Of a DNA stretch of 64,000 bases, positions 42,749 to 53,510 are shown one piece after another. Numbering within the stretch: position 1 is the stretch's first letter; each line of letters opens with the position of its first letter. Location: contig NZ_JAEKJA010000013.1 of the NCBI RefSeq assembly GCF_016411865.1, positions 105,435 through 169,434 on the forward strand, read 5' to 3'. The stretch is from Acuticoccus mangrovi (lineage in GTDB: Bacteria; Pseudomonadota; Alphaproteobacteria; Rhizobiales; Amorphaceae). The translations under genes were made by a program, and so were the position numbers. Below the pieces are notes generated by a model that saw nothing but the letters and a program-made list of their open reading frames with translations, searched no databases and was not told the origin of the DNA.

Positions 42749-43414
42749 TCAGGCGGCGATGCGGCGCTCCATCCGGCTGACGAGCCGGACAAGGGGCCAC
42801 AGGATGACGAGATAGAGGCCAGCCGCGGCCACGATCGGTGATGCGTTGTAGGTGACCGAACGAGCCATGTCAGCCTGGTAGAGGAGTTCGGCGAGCGACA
42901 CGACGCTCGCGAGCGAGGTCAGCTTCACCACCTCCACCGTGTTGGAGATGAGGTCGGGCAGGACGTTGCGGACCGCCTGCGGCAGGACGACGTGCGCCAT
43001 CGTCTGGGCCGCGGTGAGGCCGGTGGAACGGGCGGCCTCGAACTGCCCCTTGCCGATGGAGAGGATGCCGGCCCGGTAGATCTCGCCGTAGTAGGCCGCG
43101 TTGTTGAGCACGAAGGCGATGGCGACGGCCTGGAGCGGGGAGGGGCGGATGCCGGCGAAGGGCAGGCCCGAATAGACGAAGATCAGGAGGACGAGCGGCG
43201 GGACGGCGCGGAAGAAGTCGACGAAGGCGATGGCCGGCCAGCGGATCGCCCGGCGCTCCGCGAGGCTGAGCAGTGCCGCGGCGATGCCGGCGAGGAGGCC
43301 GAGCGGGATCACGATGAGGCAGATGAGCGCCGTCATCGCGAGGCCGCGCAAGAGCATCGGCCAGGCCTGCGTCATGATGGTGACGTTGAAGAACTGATCG
43401 AGAAGGGCGTCCAT
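42749..43414 (-). CDS. polar amino-acid-type ABC permease 2
   Basis: A 221-residue His/Glu/Gln/Arg/opine-family permease with about five membrane helices. The EAA loop is in ARSTGLTAAQTMAHVVLPQAVRNVLPDL. It is homologous to the neighbouring permease and probably forms a heterodimeric channel with it. The gene follows permease 1 by 15 bases and precedes the nitrilase by 10 bases, both on the minus strand, so transport and degradation genes are one transcription unit. Confidence 0.92.
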   Translation of the reverse strand: MDALLDQFFNVTIMTQAWPMLLRGLAMTALICLIVIPLGLLAGIAAALLSLAERRAIRWPAIAFVDFFRAVPPLVLLIFVYSGLPFAGIRPSPLQAVAIAFVLNNAAYYGEIYRAGILSIGKGQFEAARSTGLTAAQTMAHVVLPQAVRNVLPDLISNTVEVVKLTSLASVVSLAELLYQADMARSVTYNASPIVAAAGLYLVILWPLVRLVSRMERRIAA

Positions 43415-43429
43415 CGGCTCAGCCCCGCC

Positions 43430-44113
43430 TCACGCCTGGCGCCACTTGAAGCGCGTCTCCAGCCAGCGGGAGAAGACGACGAGCGGCAGGAAGAGCACGA
43501 TGTAGGCGATCGCCGCCATCATCAGCGGCGAGGCGTTGCCGGAGAAGGACTGGGCGGTGGTCGCCTCGCCGAGGATGTCGGGCAGGCCGATGACCATGCC
43601 GAGGGCGGTCGACTTGGTGATGGCGATGGCGCGGTTGGTGAGCGGCGGCACCGTGAGGCGGACCGCCTGGGGCAGCACCACGGAAAGGAGCGTCTGGGTG
43701 AAGGTGAGGCCGGTGGAGCGGGCCGCCTCCCACTGGCCCTTGTGAATCGACAGGATGCCGGCCCAGAAGATCTCCTCGGCGAAGGCGCCGAGGGTGAGGC
43801 CGAGCACCAGCCAGATCACGACGAAGGCGCTGAGCGACAGCCCCACGTTGGGCAGCCCGAAATAGGCGATGAGGATGATGACGAGCGGCGGCAGCGCGCG
43901 GAACACGTCGGAGAAGGCGACGATCGCGATGTTGAGCGCCTTGATGCGGTAGGCGCGCAGGCAGGCGAGGAGGAGGCCGAGGACGATCCCGCTCACCACC
44001 ACCAGCACGGCGAGCTGCAGCGTGACGCCCATCCCGCCGATGATGGCGGGGAGGTATTTCGCCATCACCGTTTCGTTGAAGAAGGTATCGAGAAACCTCT
44101 CGAACGGTCCCAT
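43430..44113 (-). CDS. polar amino-acid-type ABC permease 1
   Basis: A 227-residue inner-membrane permease of the HisM/HisQ group with the EAA loop ARSTGLTFTQTLLSVVLPQAVRL. It likely pairs with the next permease for uptake of a polar amino acid or a ureide. Its start overlaps the stop of the ATPase gene by one base. The N-terminus ([21 protein letters not shown]) precedes the first helix. Substrate type is inferred from the operon and not visible in the permease itself. Confidence 0.92.
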   Translation of the reverse strand: MGPFERFLDTFFNETVMAKYLPAIIGGMGVTLQLAVLVVVSGIVLGLLLACLRAYRIKALNIAIVAFSDVFRALPPLVIILIAYFGLPNVGLSLSAFVVIWLVLGLTLGAFAEEIFWAGILSIHKGQWEAARSTGLTFTQTLLSVVLPQAVRLTVPPLTNRAIAITKSTALGMVIGLPDILGEATTAQSFSGNASPLMMAAIAYIVLFLPLVVFSRWLETRFKWRQA

Positions 44114-44904
44114 CAGTGGCTGACCCGGGAGAGGAAAGTCTGGGTGCGCGCCTCCTTGGGGGCGCGGAAGATCTCCTGCGGCGAGCCTTCCTCCACGATG
44201 ACGCCGCCGTCCATGAAGATGACGCGGTCGGCGGCCTCGGCGGCGAAGCGCATCTCGTGGCTGACGACGAGCATCGTCATGCCCGCCTCGCGCACCTTGC
44301 GCATCACGTCGAGCACGTCGCCGACGAGCTCCGGATCGAGGGCGGAGGTGGGCTCGTCGAAGAGCATCACCTTCGGCTCCAAGGCGAGGGCGCGGGCGAT
44401 GGCGACGCGCTGCTGCTGGCCGCCGGAGAGCTGGGCGGGGTAGTTCTCCGCCTTGTCGGCGAGGCCGACGTCGGAGAGGGCGGCCATCGCCTTCTCGCGA
44501 GCGGCGCGGCGGGAGAGGCCCGAGACCTTGATCAGCGCGAGGGCCACGTTCCCGAGCGCCGTCTTGTGCGGGTAGAGGTTGAAGGACTGGAACACCATGC
44601 CGATGCGCCGGCGGGCCTTGTTGAGGTCCACCTTGGGGCCGGTGATGTCGACGCCCTCCACCACCACCGCGCCGGACGTCGGCTCCTCGAGGCGGTTGCA
44701 GCAGCGCAGCAGCGTCGACTTGCCGGAGCCGGAGGGGCCGATGAGGAAGACCATCTCGCCCGGCGTCACCTTGAGGTCGATGCCCTTGAGGACGTCGACC
44801 GTGCCGAAGCTCTTGTGCAGCGCGATGAGCTGCAGGATCGGCGTGGCGTGCGGGGCCGAGCCGCCCGACCGGGCGGCGGCGGTGGCGAGGGGGCTGTCGG
44901 TCAT
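44113..44904 (-). CDS. polar amino-acid-type ABC ATPase
   Basis: A 263-residue ATPase (GlnQ/HisP group) with Walker [21 protein letters not shown], signature [19 protein letters not shown], Walker [16 protein letters not shown] and His switch VVSHEMRFA. It energises the two permeases. The first 22 residues are a Ser/Ala-rich extension of the usual start. It is 23 bases downstream of the binding-protein gene, and its stop overlaps the first permease gene. Confidence 0.94.
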   Translation of the reverse strand: MTDSPLATAAARSGGSAPHATPILQLIALHKSFGTVDVLKGIDLKVTPGEMVFLIGPSGSGKSTLLRCCNRLEEPTSGAVVVEGVDITGPKVDLNKARRRIGMVFQSFNLYPHKTALGNVALALIKVSGLSRRAAREKAMAALSDVGLADKAENYPAQLSGGQQQRVAIARALALEPKVMLFDEPTSALDPELVGDVLDVMRKVREAGMTMLVVSHEMRFAAEAADRVIFMDGGVIVEEGSPQEIFRAPKEARTQTFLSRVSH

Positions 44905-44927
44905 CGGCGTGGGCTCGGGCTGGTCGC

Positions 44928-45764
44928 TCAGGAGCAGGAGAGCTCGTGCTCGATGTCCTGATAGCCCTCGAAGCCCGGCTCGCCGTAGCCCGGCTGGACC
45001 ACGACGGCGGCCGAATCCTCCGCCGGAGCGAAGCCGAACCACTTCTCGTGCAGCCCGGCGATGAAGCCGTCGGCCTTCATGCACTCGAGCGCCGCCTCGA
45101 TCTTGTTGCGCAGCTCCTCGTCGCCCTTGCGGAAGGGCATGCCCCAGACGAGGCCGGTCTTGTAGAGGTAGGAGTTGGCGAGGTTGGGGTTCTTCTTCAC
45201 CGCCCAGGCCGAGGCCGTGTTGCCGGCGACGTTGGCGAAGGCGCGACCCGACAGCACCGCCTGGACGGCGTCGGAGTTGGTGCCGTAGCTCTCCACCGTC
45301 CAGCCGATCTCATCCTCGAGGCCGCGCGCCCAGCTGTCGTAGACCGAGCCCTTGTTGACGGCGATCGTCTTGCCCTCGAACTGCTTGAGGTCGGTGATCT
45401 CGGGCGCGCCCTTCTTGGTGATGAAGAGGTAGTCGGTGTTGAGATAGCCTTCGGAGAAGAGGAGGTTCGCCGCCCGCTCCTTGGTGATCGTGGTGGGCGC
45501 GACGATGAAGTCGTAGGTGCCGGCCTGCAGTGCGGGCAGGAGGCCCGACCACTGGGTGGCGGTGAGGTCGATCTCGGCACCGAGGCGGTTGGCGAGCTCG
45601 TCGGTGAGATCGACGTTGAAGCCTTCGATACCGCCGCCGAGCTTGGGCATCGCATGGGGTGCGAATGTGCCGTCGATAGCGGTCTTGTAGGAATCCTGCG
45701 CGACCGCCGGGCCGGCGAGACATGCTGCGAGGCCGAGCGCTGCGAGGCGGACGGTGATGGTCAT
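44928..45764 (-). CDS. polar amino-acid-type periplasmic binding protein
   Basis: A 278-residue SBP_bac_3 protein with a signal peptide ([22 protein letters not shown]). The family features [40 protein letters not shown] and [15 protein letters not shown] are clear. The ligand is unknown; the operon suggests a hydantoin, a carbamoyl amino acid or the amino acid itself. The ATG at MTITVRL follows GGGAG by 6 bases; the frame is open to 45863, but those residues would displace the signal peptide. It heads the eight-gene operon and is divergent from the DUF4112 gene. Confidence 0.92.
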   Translation of the reverse strand: MTITVRLAALGLAACLAGPAVAQDSYKTAIDGTFAPHAMPKLGGGIEGFNVDLTDELANRLGAEIDLTATQWSGLLPALQAGTYDFIVAPTTITKERAANLLFSEGYLNTDYLFITKKGAPEITDLKQFEGKTIAVNKGSVYDSWARGLEDEIGWTVESYGTNSDAVQAVLSGRAFANVAGNTASAWAVKKNPNLANSYLYKTGLVWGMPFRKGDEELRNKIEAALECMKADGFIAGLHEKWFGFAPAEDSAAVVVQPGYGEPGFEGYQDIEHELSCS

Positions 45765-45959
45765 GAAGCTCTCCCGCATGGTGTGTTTTCTCCCGATGCT
45801 TGCGAAAGCCATGCCAATCCGCGCCGGCCTGTCGCGCCGGAAAACTTGAAGTGCGGCGTGCAAGGACTAAATTCCTTTCGCCCGTGACCCTGGACCCTTC
45901 GCCATCGTGAGAGGAACCGGAGCGGGAGTGACAGTATTTCTTCTTGCGAGGAGAGAACA

Positions 45960-46367
45960 ATGGCACCCACTCTGACGATGCGTCGGGCTCCGGGGCGCGG
46001 CGCGACGTATAGCGCTGCCGCGTCCGCAACATCGGTGCGGGAGCTCGATGAACTCGCGCACTGGCTCGATTCGAAATTCAGCCTGTTTGGGATCCGCTTC
46101 GGTCTCGATTCGGTGCTCGGCCTGGTGCCGGGGATCGGAGACTTGGCGGGCTTCGGCCTGTCGGCCTATCTGATCGCCCAGGGGTACCGGATGGGCGCGC
46201 GCAAACGCACCCTCGCCCGCATGGCGGCCAACGTCGCCGGGGACACCGTGTTCGGCTCCATCCCACTCGTGGGATCGGTGATCGACGTGTTCTGGAAGGC
46301 GAACCGCGCCAACATGGTGCTGCTGAAAAAGGACCTCGCGCGGCCCGGCGTCATCCGCCGCACCTGA
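45960..46367 (+). CDS. DUF4112 domain protein
   Basis: A 135-residue membrane-associated protein of the DUF4112 family. The hallmark is LDSKFSLFGIRFGLDSVLGLVPGIGDLAGFG, followed by RMAANVAGDTVFGSIPLVGSVIDVFWKANRAN. Two hydrophobic segments (around residues 50-70 and 95-110) suggest a hairpin in the membrane. Function is unknown. It is divergent from the ABC operon and convergent with alaS; a large hairpin separates the latter. GGAGAG precedes the ATG at normal distance. Confidence 0.88.
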   Translation: MAPTLTMRRAPGRGATYSAAASATSVRELDELAHWLDSKFSLFGIRFGLDSVLGLVPGIGDLAGFGLSAYLIAQGYRMGARKRTLARMAANVAGDTVFGSIPLVGSVIDVFWKANRANMVLLKKDLARPGVIRRT

Positions 46368-46375
46368 TCGTCGCC

Positions 46376-46420
46376 TCGAGGACGGGCACCCCCCGCGAAG
46401 GGGGTGGCGTCCGTCCTCGA
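46376..46420. terminator. large nested hairpin between DUF4112 gene and alaS
   Basis: TCGAGGACGG (46376-46385) pairs perfectly with CCGTCCTCGA (46411-46420), and inside it CACCCCC (46387-46393) pairs with GGGGGTG (46400-46406). The outer stem abuts the alaS stop codon. There is no T-run, but the position between convergent genes makes a two-way terminator the best reading. Confidence 0.65.
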
Positions 46421-49066
<2,646 letters not shown>

Positions 49067-49219
49067 GGGTGTCGGCTCCTCACGTCTAGGTTCCGCCGAG
49101 GTAGCGGCTTGGCGGACAATTGTCGACGGGCCTTTGCGCGTTGACGGGGCGCAGACGGGCCGCCAATCTCGCCGGCGCGGCGGTAGATCTTCGTAACGGC
49201 TTGGGAAAGACGACAGAAT

Positions 49220-49894
49220 ATGGGTGGAACCATCCTTCTCATTAATCCGAATTCCAACCCGGAGGTCACCGCGGGGATGGCCCGGGCCGTCGCGCCGCTG
49301 GGGCTTGCCGGCGGGCCGGCGCTCGAATGCATGACGATGGCCTCCGGCCCCTTCGGCATCGAGACCCAGCGCCACGTGGAGGAGGTGACGCTCCCCTTGC
49401 GCGAGATCGTCGCCTCGCGCGGCGACGTCGACGCCTTCGTGATCGCCTGCTTCTCCGACCCCGGCCTCGCCGTGTGCCGCGAGGCGACGACGCGCCCGGT
49501 GCTCGGGATCCGCGAGTGCGCGGTGATGTCGGCGCTGATGCAGGGCGACCGCTTCGGCGTGGTGGCGCTCGGCCCGTCCTCGATCAAGCGCCAGTATCGC
49601 GCGTTCCGCGAGATGGGCGTCGACGGGCGCTGCGCCGGCTCCGCGCCGCTCCACCTCTCCGTCGCCGCGGCGGAGGAGGCGGCCGCCTATCCGAAGGTGA
49701 AGGCCGCCGCCGAAAGCCTCCTCGAAGCCGGTGCGGAGACCATCATCCTCGGCTGCGCGGGGATGACGCGCCACCGTGCGCCGCTCATCGCCGAGCTGGG
49801 CGTCCCGGTGATCGACCCCACCCAGGCCGCCGCCGCCCAGGCGCTGGGGCTCGTGCTCCTCGCGCGCGGTGGCGAAATGCGGGCGGCCGCGTGA
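49220..49894 (+). CDS. hydantoin racemase-like Asp/Glu racemase family protein
   Basis: A 224-residue cofactor-independent racemase of the Asp/Glu/hydantoin family. The two catalytic cysteines are both present: Cys77 in [13 protein letters not shown] and Cys179 in [13 protein letters not shown]. The opening [18 protein letters not shown] is typical of hydantoin racemases. It would interconvert D- and L-5-substituted hydantoins or a related ring, feeding the hydantoinase operon at 38.8-45.8 kb, from which it is separated by DUF4112 and alaS. Its stop overlaps the GTG start of aroQ (GTGA), so expression is coupled with an amino-acid biosynthesis gene. Confidence 0.88.
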   Translation: MGGTILLINPNSNPEVTAGMARAVAPLGLAGGPALECMTMASGPFGIETQRHVEEVTLPLREIVASRGDVDAFVIACFSDPGLAVCREATTRPVLGIRECAVMSALMQGDRFGVVALGPSSIKRQYRAFREMGVDGRCAGSAPLHLSVAAAEEAAAYPKVKAAAESLLEAGAETIILGCAGMTRHRAPLIAELGVPVIDPTQAAAAQALGLVLLARGGEMRAAA

Positions 49895-50322
49895 GCGTCT
49901 TCATCATCAACGGGCCCAACCTCAATCTTCTCGGCAAGCGTCAGCCGGAGATCTACGGCCGCGAGACGCTCGCCGACGTCGAGGCCGCCTGCCACGCCCG
50001 CGCCACCGAGCTCGGCATGACGGTGCGCTGCCATCAGTCGAACGCCGAGCACGAGATCATCGAACTGATCCACGAAGGGCGCGAGGCGGCTGCCGGCATC
50101 ATCATCAACCCCGGCGCCTTCAGCCACACCTCGGTGGCGATCCTCGACGCGCTCAACACCTTCGACGCGCCGGTGATCGAGGTCCACATCTCCAACATCC
50201 ACAAGCGGGAGGCCTTTCGCCATCATTCCTACGTCTCGACGCGGGCGGACGCGGTGATCGCGGGGTGCGGCACCGAGGGCTATCTGTTGGCGCTGCAGCG
50301 GATGGCGACGCTCCTCGCCTGA
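49891..50322 (+). CDS. aroQ: type II 3-dehydroquinate dehydratase
   Basis: A small (143-residue) shikimate-pathway enzyme that dehydrates 3-dehydroquinate. The hallmark [20 protein letters not shown], the catalytic Tyr22-region, [16 protein letters not shown] and [19 protein letters not shown] are present. It normally forms dodecamers. The start is GTG overlapping the racemase stop by four bases, so it is read through coupling. No accB/accC pair, often found downstream of aroQ, follows here. Confidence 0.96.
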   Translation: MSVFIINGPNLNLLGKRQPEIYGRETLADVEAACHARATELGMTVRCHQSNAEHEIIELIHEGREAAAGIIINPGAFSHTSVAILDALNTFDAPVIEVHISNIHKREAFRHHSYVSTRADAVIAGCGTEGYLLALQRMATLLA

Positions 50323-50457
50323 GGCGCGCCATGCGTTCCGGCGGGGGTCGGCCGCCTATGACCCTCGCCCCGCGGCTTTCAAAGCACGGCGCGGGCGTGG
50401 GAGACTGCGCGGCCGGTTTCGGCCGGTGCCCAAGGACCCGACCATAAGAGACGAGCC

Positions 50458-51585
50458 ATGCAGAGCCGCGCCGCCATCCTCTCGGCCTTTCCGGCCGAAC
50501 GTCCCTACGCCACGTCGAAGCCGCTTTCCATCGAGACCGTGGAGCTCGACGACCCGGGTCCCGGCGAGGTGCTGGTGCGCGTCGTGGCGGCCGGCCTCTG
50601 CCATTCCGACCTCTCCGTGATCAACGGCGACCGCCCGCGGCCGATGCCGATGGCCCTCGGCCACGAGGCCGCCGGCATCGTGGAGCGCTGCGGGGAGGGG
50701 GTCGACGATCTGTCGCCCGGCGATCACGTGGTGATGGTGTTCGTTCCGTCCTGCGGCTCGTGCGCGCCGTGTGCGGAGGGGCGGCCCGCCCTCTGTGAGC
50801 CGGGCGCCAAGGCGAACGGGGAGGGGACGCTCCTGTCGGGCGCCCGCCGGATCCACTGGCACGGGGCCGGCGTCTACCACCACGTGGGCGTGTCGGCCTT
50901 CGCCGACCTCGCGGTGATCTCGCGCCGCTCCCTCGTCAAGGTGGACAAGGCCTTTCCCCTGGAGCGGGCGGCCCTCTTCGGCTGCGCGGTGCTGACGGGG
51001 GTGGGCGCCGTGGTGAACACGGCGGCGGTCAAAGCCGGCCAGTCGGTGGCCGTCGTCGGGCTCGGCGGGGTCGGCCTCGCCGCCCTGCTCGGCGCCATCG
51101 CCGCCGGCGCGGCCGAGGTGATCGCCATCGACGTGAACCCCGAGAAGCTCGCCTTCGCCCGTTCGCTCGGCGCCACCGGCACCTTCGAGGCGGGCGCCGA
51201 CACCGCGGGCGAGGTCAAGGAGGCAACGCGCGGCGGCGTCGACACCGCCATCGAGACGGCCGGCGTCATGGCGGCGTTCGACACCGCCTACAAGGCGACG
51301 CGCCGGGGCGGGCAGACGGTGACGGCGAGCCTTGCGAATCCCGCCGCCACCTACCCCCTGCAGCACCTTTCCATGGTGGCGGAGGAGCGCACCCTGCGCG
51401 GCTCCTATCTCGGCGGCGGCGTGCCCTCGCGCGACATCATTCGTTACATGCGCCTCAACGCGGCGGGGCGTCTTCCGGTCGAAAAGCTCCACACCGGAAC
51501 GAGCCCGCTCGACGAGATCAACGAAGGTTTCGATGCCCTCGCCGACGGCGCCGTGGTGCGGCGTCTGATCGACCTGACGGCGTAG
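50458..51585 (+). CDS. zinc-dependent alcohol dehydrogenase (MDR family)
   Basis: A 375-residue medium-chain dehydrogenase. The catalytic zinc residues lie in AAGLCHSDLSVI (Cys and His) and LGHEAAGIV; structural zinc cysteines form the SCGSCAPCAEGRPALC cluster. The coenzyme-binding VAVVGLGGVGLAALLGAIAAG precedes IDVNPEKLAFARSLGATGTF, where Asp indicates NAD. It resembles class III-like/benzyl alcohol dehydrogenases; substrate unknown. The gene stands alone, 135 bases after aroQ. Confidence 0.9.
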   Translation: MQSRAAILSAFPAERPYATSKPLSIETVELDDPGPGEVLVRVVAAGLCHSDLSVINGDRPRPMPMALGHEAAGIVERCGEGVDDLSPGDHVVMVFVPSCGSCAPCAEGRPALCEPGAKANGEGTLLSGARRIHWHGAGVYHHVGVSAFADLAVISRRSLVKVDKAFPLERAALFGCAVLTGVGAVVNTAAVKAGQSVAVVGLGGVGLAALLGAIAAGAAEVIAIDVNPEKLAFARSLGATGTFEAGADTAGEVKEATRGGVDTAIETAGVMAAFDTAYKATRRGGQTVTASLANPAATYPLQHLSMVAEERTLRGSYLGGGVPSRDIIRYMRLNAAGRLPVEKLHTGTSPLDEINEGFDALADGAVVRRLIDLTA

Positions 51586-52067
51586 CGCCGTCTTGGGAGG
51601 ATGGCCGCGGCACCCTGTCGCGCGTGGCTCCCACATGGATGAAATGTAAGGAAACCTCTCCGCGGCGGCGATTCGCGGACGCCGTCGGCCTCGGCGATCC
51701 GCAGCGCTCGCCGCGGACGAAACAGCCATGTTTCGTCAAGATGTTGCCGCGGGAAAGTCGACGGAGCTCGTCGGCCGGAGGTCCATTCCGGCGGCATATC
51801 CGGAGCCGGTCTCCGGATGTCGATGGCGTGCCAGACTGTTTCTAAAAGTTTCCAATATTTTCAGACTAGGCATTGTACGGGCATTGTGCAGTAGCGAAAA
51901 GCTGGCGCCGGCGGCGATTGCAAAGCGCGGTCATCGTCACCATAAGTGCTACGGCACGAACTCGTCCCCCCTCGGACCTTTGGTTCGCCTCGAACTCGCC
52001 CGGACCGCGGCCGTCGCGGAGGGCAGCAGGAGACGTTTGGCTCGCCTGCGGATGCGGAAGGCAAGGC
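51586..52067 (+). promoter_or_regulatory. long regulatory-looking gap upstream of the RND pump
   Basis: This 482-base region has no supported gene. It contains three symmetric elements: GACGAAACA/TGTTTCGTC (51716-51737, 9-bp arms, 4-base loop), ATCCGGA/TCCGGAT (51798-51818, 7-bp arms, 7-base spacer) and a direct repeat GGCATTGT (51869-51876 and 51880-51887, spaced by one DNA turn). A locally AT-rich stretch (about 51837-51862) precedes the direct repeat and may hold the promoter. A regulator gene is not encoded next to the pump, so these sites would serve a distant factor. Confidence 0.5.
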
Positions 52068-53474
52068 ATGAGTGATTTGAGCTTGCGGGCGGCGGTTGTC
52101 GCGATGTTTGCGATATTTGCCGCGGGCGGAACCGCTTTCGCCCAAGCGCCCGGCGGTGGCAGACCACCCACACCCGTCACCGTGGTGACGCTGAAGGAGG
52201 CGGAGGTCACCTTGACGTCGATCCTGCCGGGGCGCGTCGTCGCCTCCGGCGTCGCGATAGTACGCCCGCAGGTGGACGGGATCATCGTGAGACGTCTGTT
52301 CGACGAGGGCGCCGAGGTGAAGCTCGGCGACCCGCTCTACCGGATCGACCCGGCGAGCTATGAAGCGAGCGTCGCCGCGGCGAAGGCGGCGGTGGCGCAG
52401 GCGAAGGCCACCGCCAACCAGGCGGAGAAGGAAGCGGCCCGGCAGGAGCGTCTGCAGGGGCGCGGCGTCGTCAGCGATCAGAGCCTCGAGACCGCCGTTG
52501 CGACCCGCGATTCGGCAGCGGCGGCGCTCCAGGTGGCCGAGGCGCAGCTCCAGTCGGCCCAGATCGACCTCCAGCGCACCACGGTTCGGGCGATGTTGTC
52601 CGGCGTGATCGGCCGCTCGCTGACCACCGAAGGCGCGCTCGTCACCTCGGGCCAGACGGACCCGCTGGCGGTCATCCGTCAGCTCGACCCGGTGCTCGTC
52701 GACGTGACCCAGTCGGCCGCCGAGATGCTGAAATGGCGTCGCGGCCAGACCCAGGCCGAGCTCGCCAACGCCGACCCGACGGTCACCCTCATCCTCGCCG
52801 ACGGCAGCAAGTACGAGAAGACCGGCTCGCTGCGCGCGGCCGAGCCGCACGTCAACGAGAGCACGGGCGTGATCACGCTGCGTCTCGAATTCCCCAATCC
52901 CGACCACCTCCTGCTGCCCGGCATGTACGTGCAGGTGGAGGTGCCGCAGGCGGTGGCGAAGAACGTGGTGCTCGTGCCCCAAGAGGGGGTGACCCGCGAC
53001 CGCCGCGGCCGGCCGATCGCCTACGTCGTCAACGCCGACAACGTGGTGGAGGTGCGCGAGCTCTCGATCATGCAGGCCCGGGACAACGACTGGGTGGTGA
53101 GCGAGGGCCTCGGCGACGGCGACCAGATCATCGTCGAAGGGCTGCAGAAGATCGCCCCGCAGGCGCCGGTGATGCCGCAGGAGCGCGGCGCGCCGCCGCC
53201 GGCCGCTCCGGCAGCGGCCAAGCCCGCCGCGCAAGCTGCCGCCGGGACGGCGCAGGCGGCCCCGGCGCCGTCGGCCGCAAAGCCCGCGCCGGCAGCGGCG
53301 GCCAAACCCGCCCCGGAGGCCGCGGCGAAGCCCGCGCCGGCGGCTCCGGCAAAGCCTGCGAGCGAAGCAGCGGCGGCCGCGCCCGCCGACGCCACGCAGG
53401 TTGCCGAAGAGACGGCACCGACGCGCCGACGGGCTCGCCCGGGCGGCGCGAAGTCCACGACCCCCTCGAACTGA
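52068..53474 (+). CDS. RND efflux periplasmic adaptor protein
   Basis: A 468-residue membrane-fusion protein of the AcrA/MexA type. It has an N-terminal signal sequence (about residues 1-30), the lipoyl half-motifs with an intervening coiled-coil (residues about 95-165; AAKAAVAQAKATANQAEKEA) and beta-barrel domains (GVIGRSLTTEGALVTSGQTD). The mature protein ends with an unusual 90-residue Ala/Pro/Lys-rich tail (from about 385) that is absent from typical AcrA proteins. It is co-transcribed with the inner-membrane pump, 36 bases downstream. No cysteine lipobox is visible. Confidence 0.9.
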   Translation: MSDLSLRAAVVAMFAIFAAGGTAFAQAPGGGRPPTPVTVVTLKEAEVTLTSILPGRVVASGVAIVRPQVDGIIVRRLFDEGAEVKLGDPLYRIDPASYEASVAAAKAAVAQAKATANQAEKEAARQERLQGRGVVSDQSLETAVATRDSAAAALQVAEAQLQSAQIDLQRTTVRAMLSGVIGRSLTTEGALVTSGQTDPLAVIRQLDPVLVDVTQSAAEMLKWRRGQTQAELANADPTVTLILADGSKYEKTGSLRAAEPHVNESTGVITLRLEFPNPDHLLLPGMYVQVEVPQAVAKNVVLVPQEGVTRDRRGRPIAYVVNADNVVEVRELSIMQARDNDWVVSEGLGDGDQIIVEGLQKIAPQAPVMPQERGAPPPAAPAAAKPAAQAAAGTAQAAPAPSAAKPAPAAAAKPAPEAAAKPAPAAPAKPASEAAAAAPADATQVAEETAPTRRRARPGGAKSTTPSN

Positions 53475-53510
53475 TCCTGATCCGCGAAACGCGACGACCC
53501 GGACGGTCCC

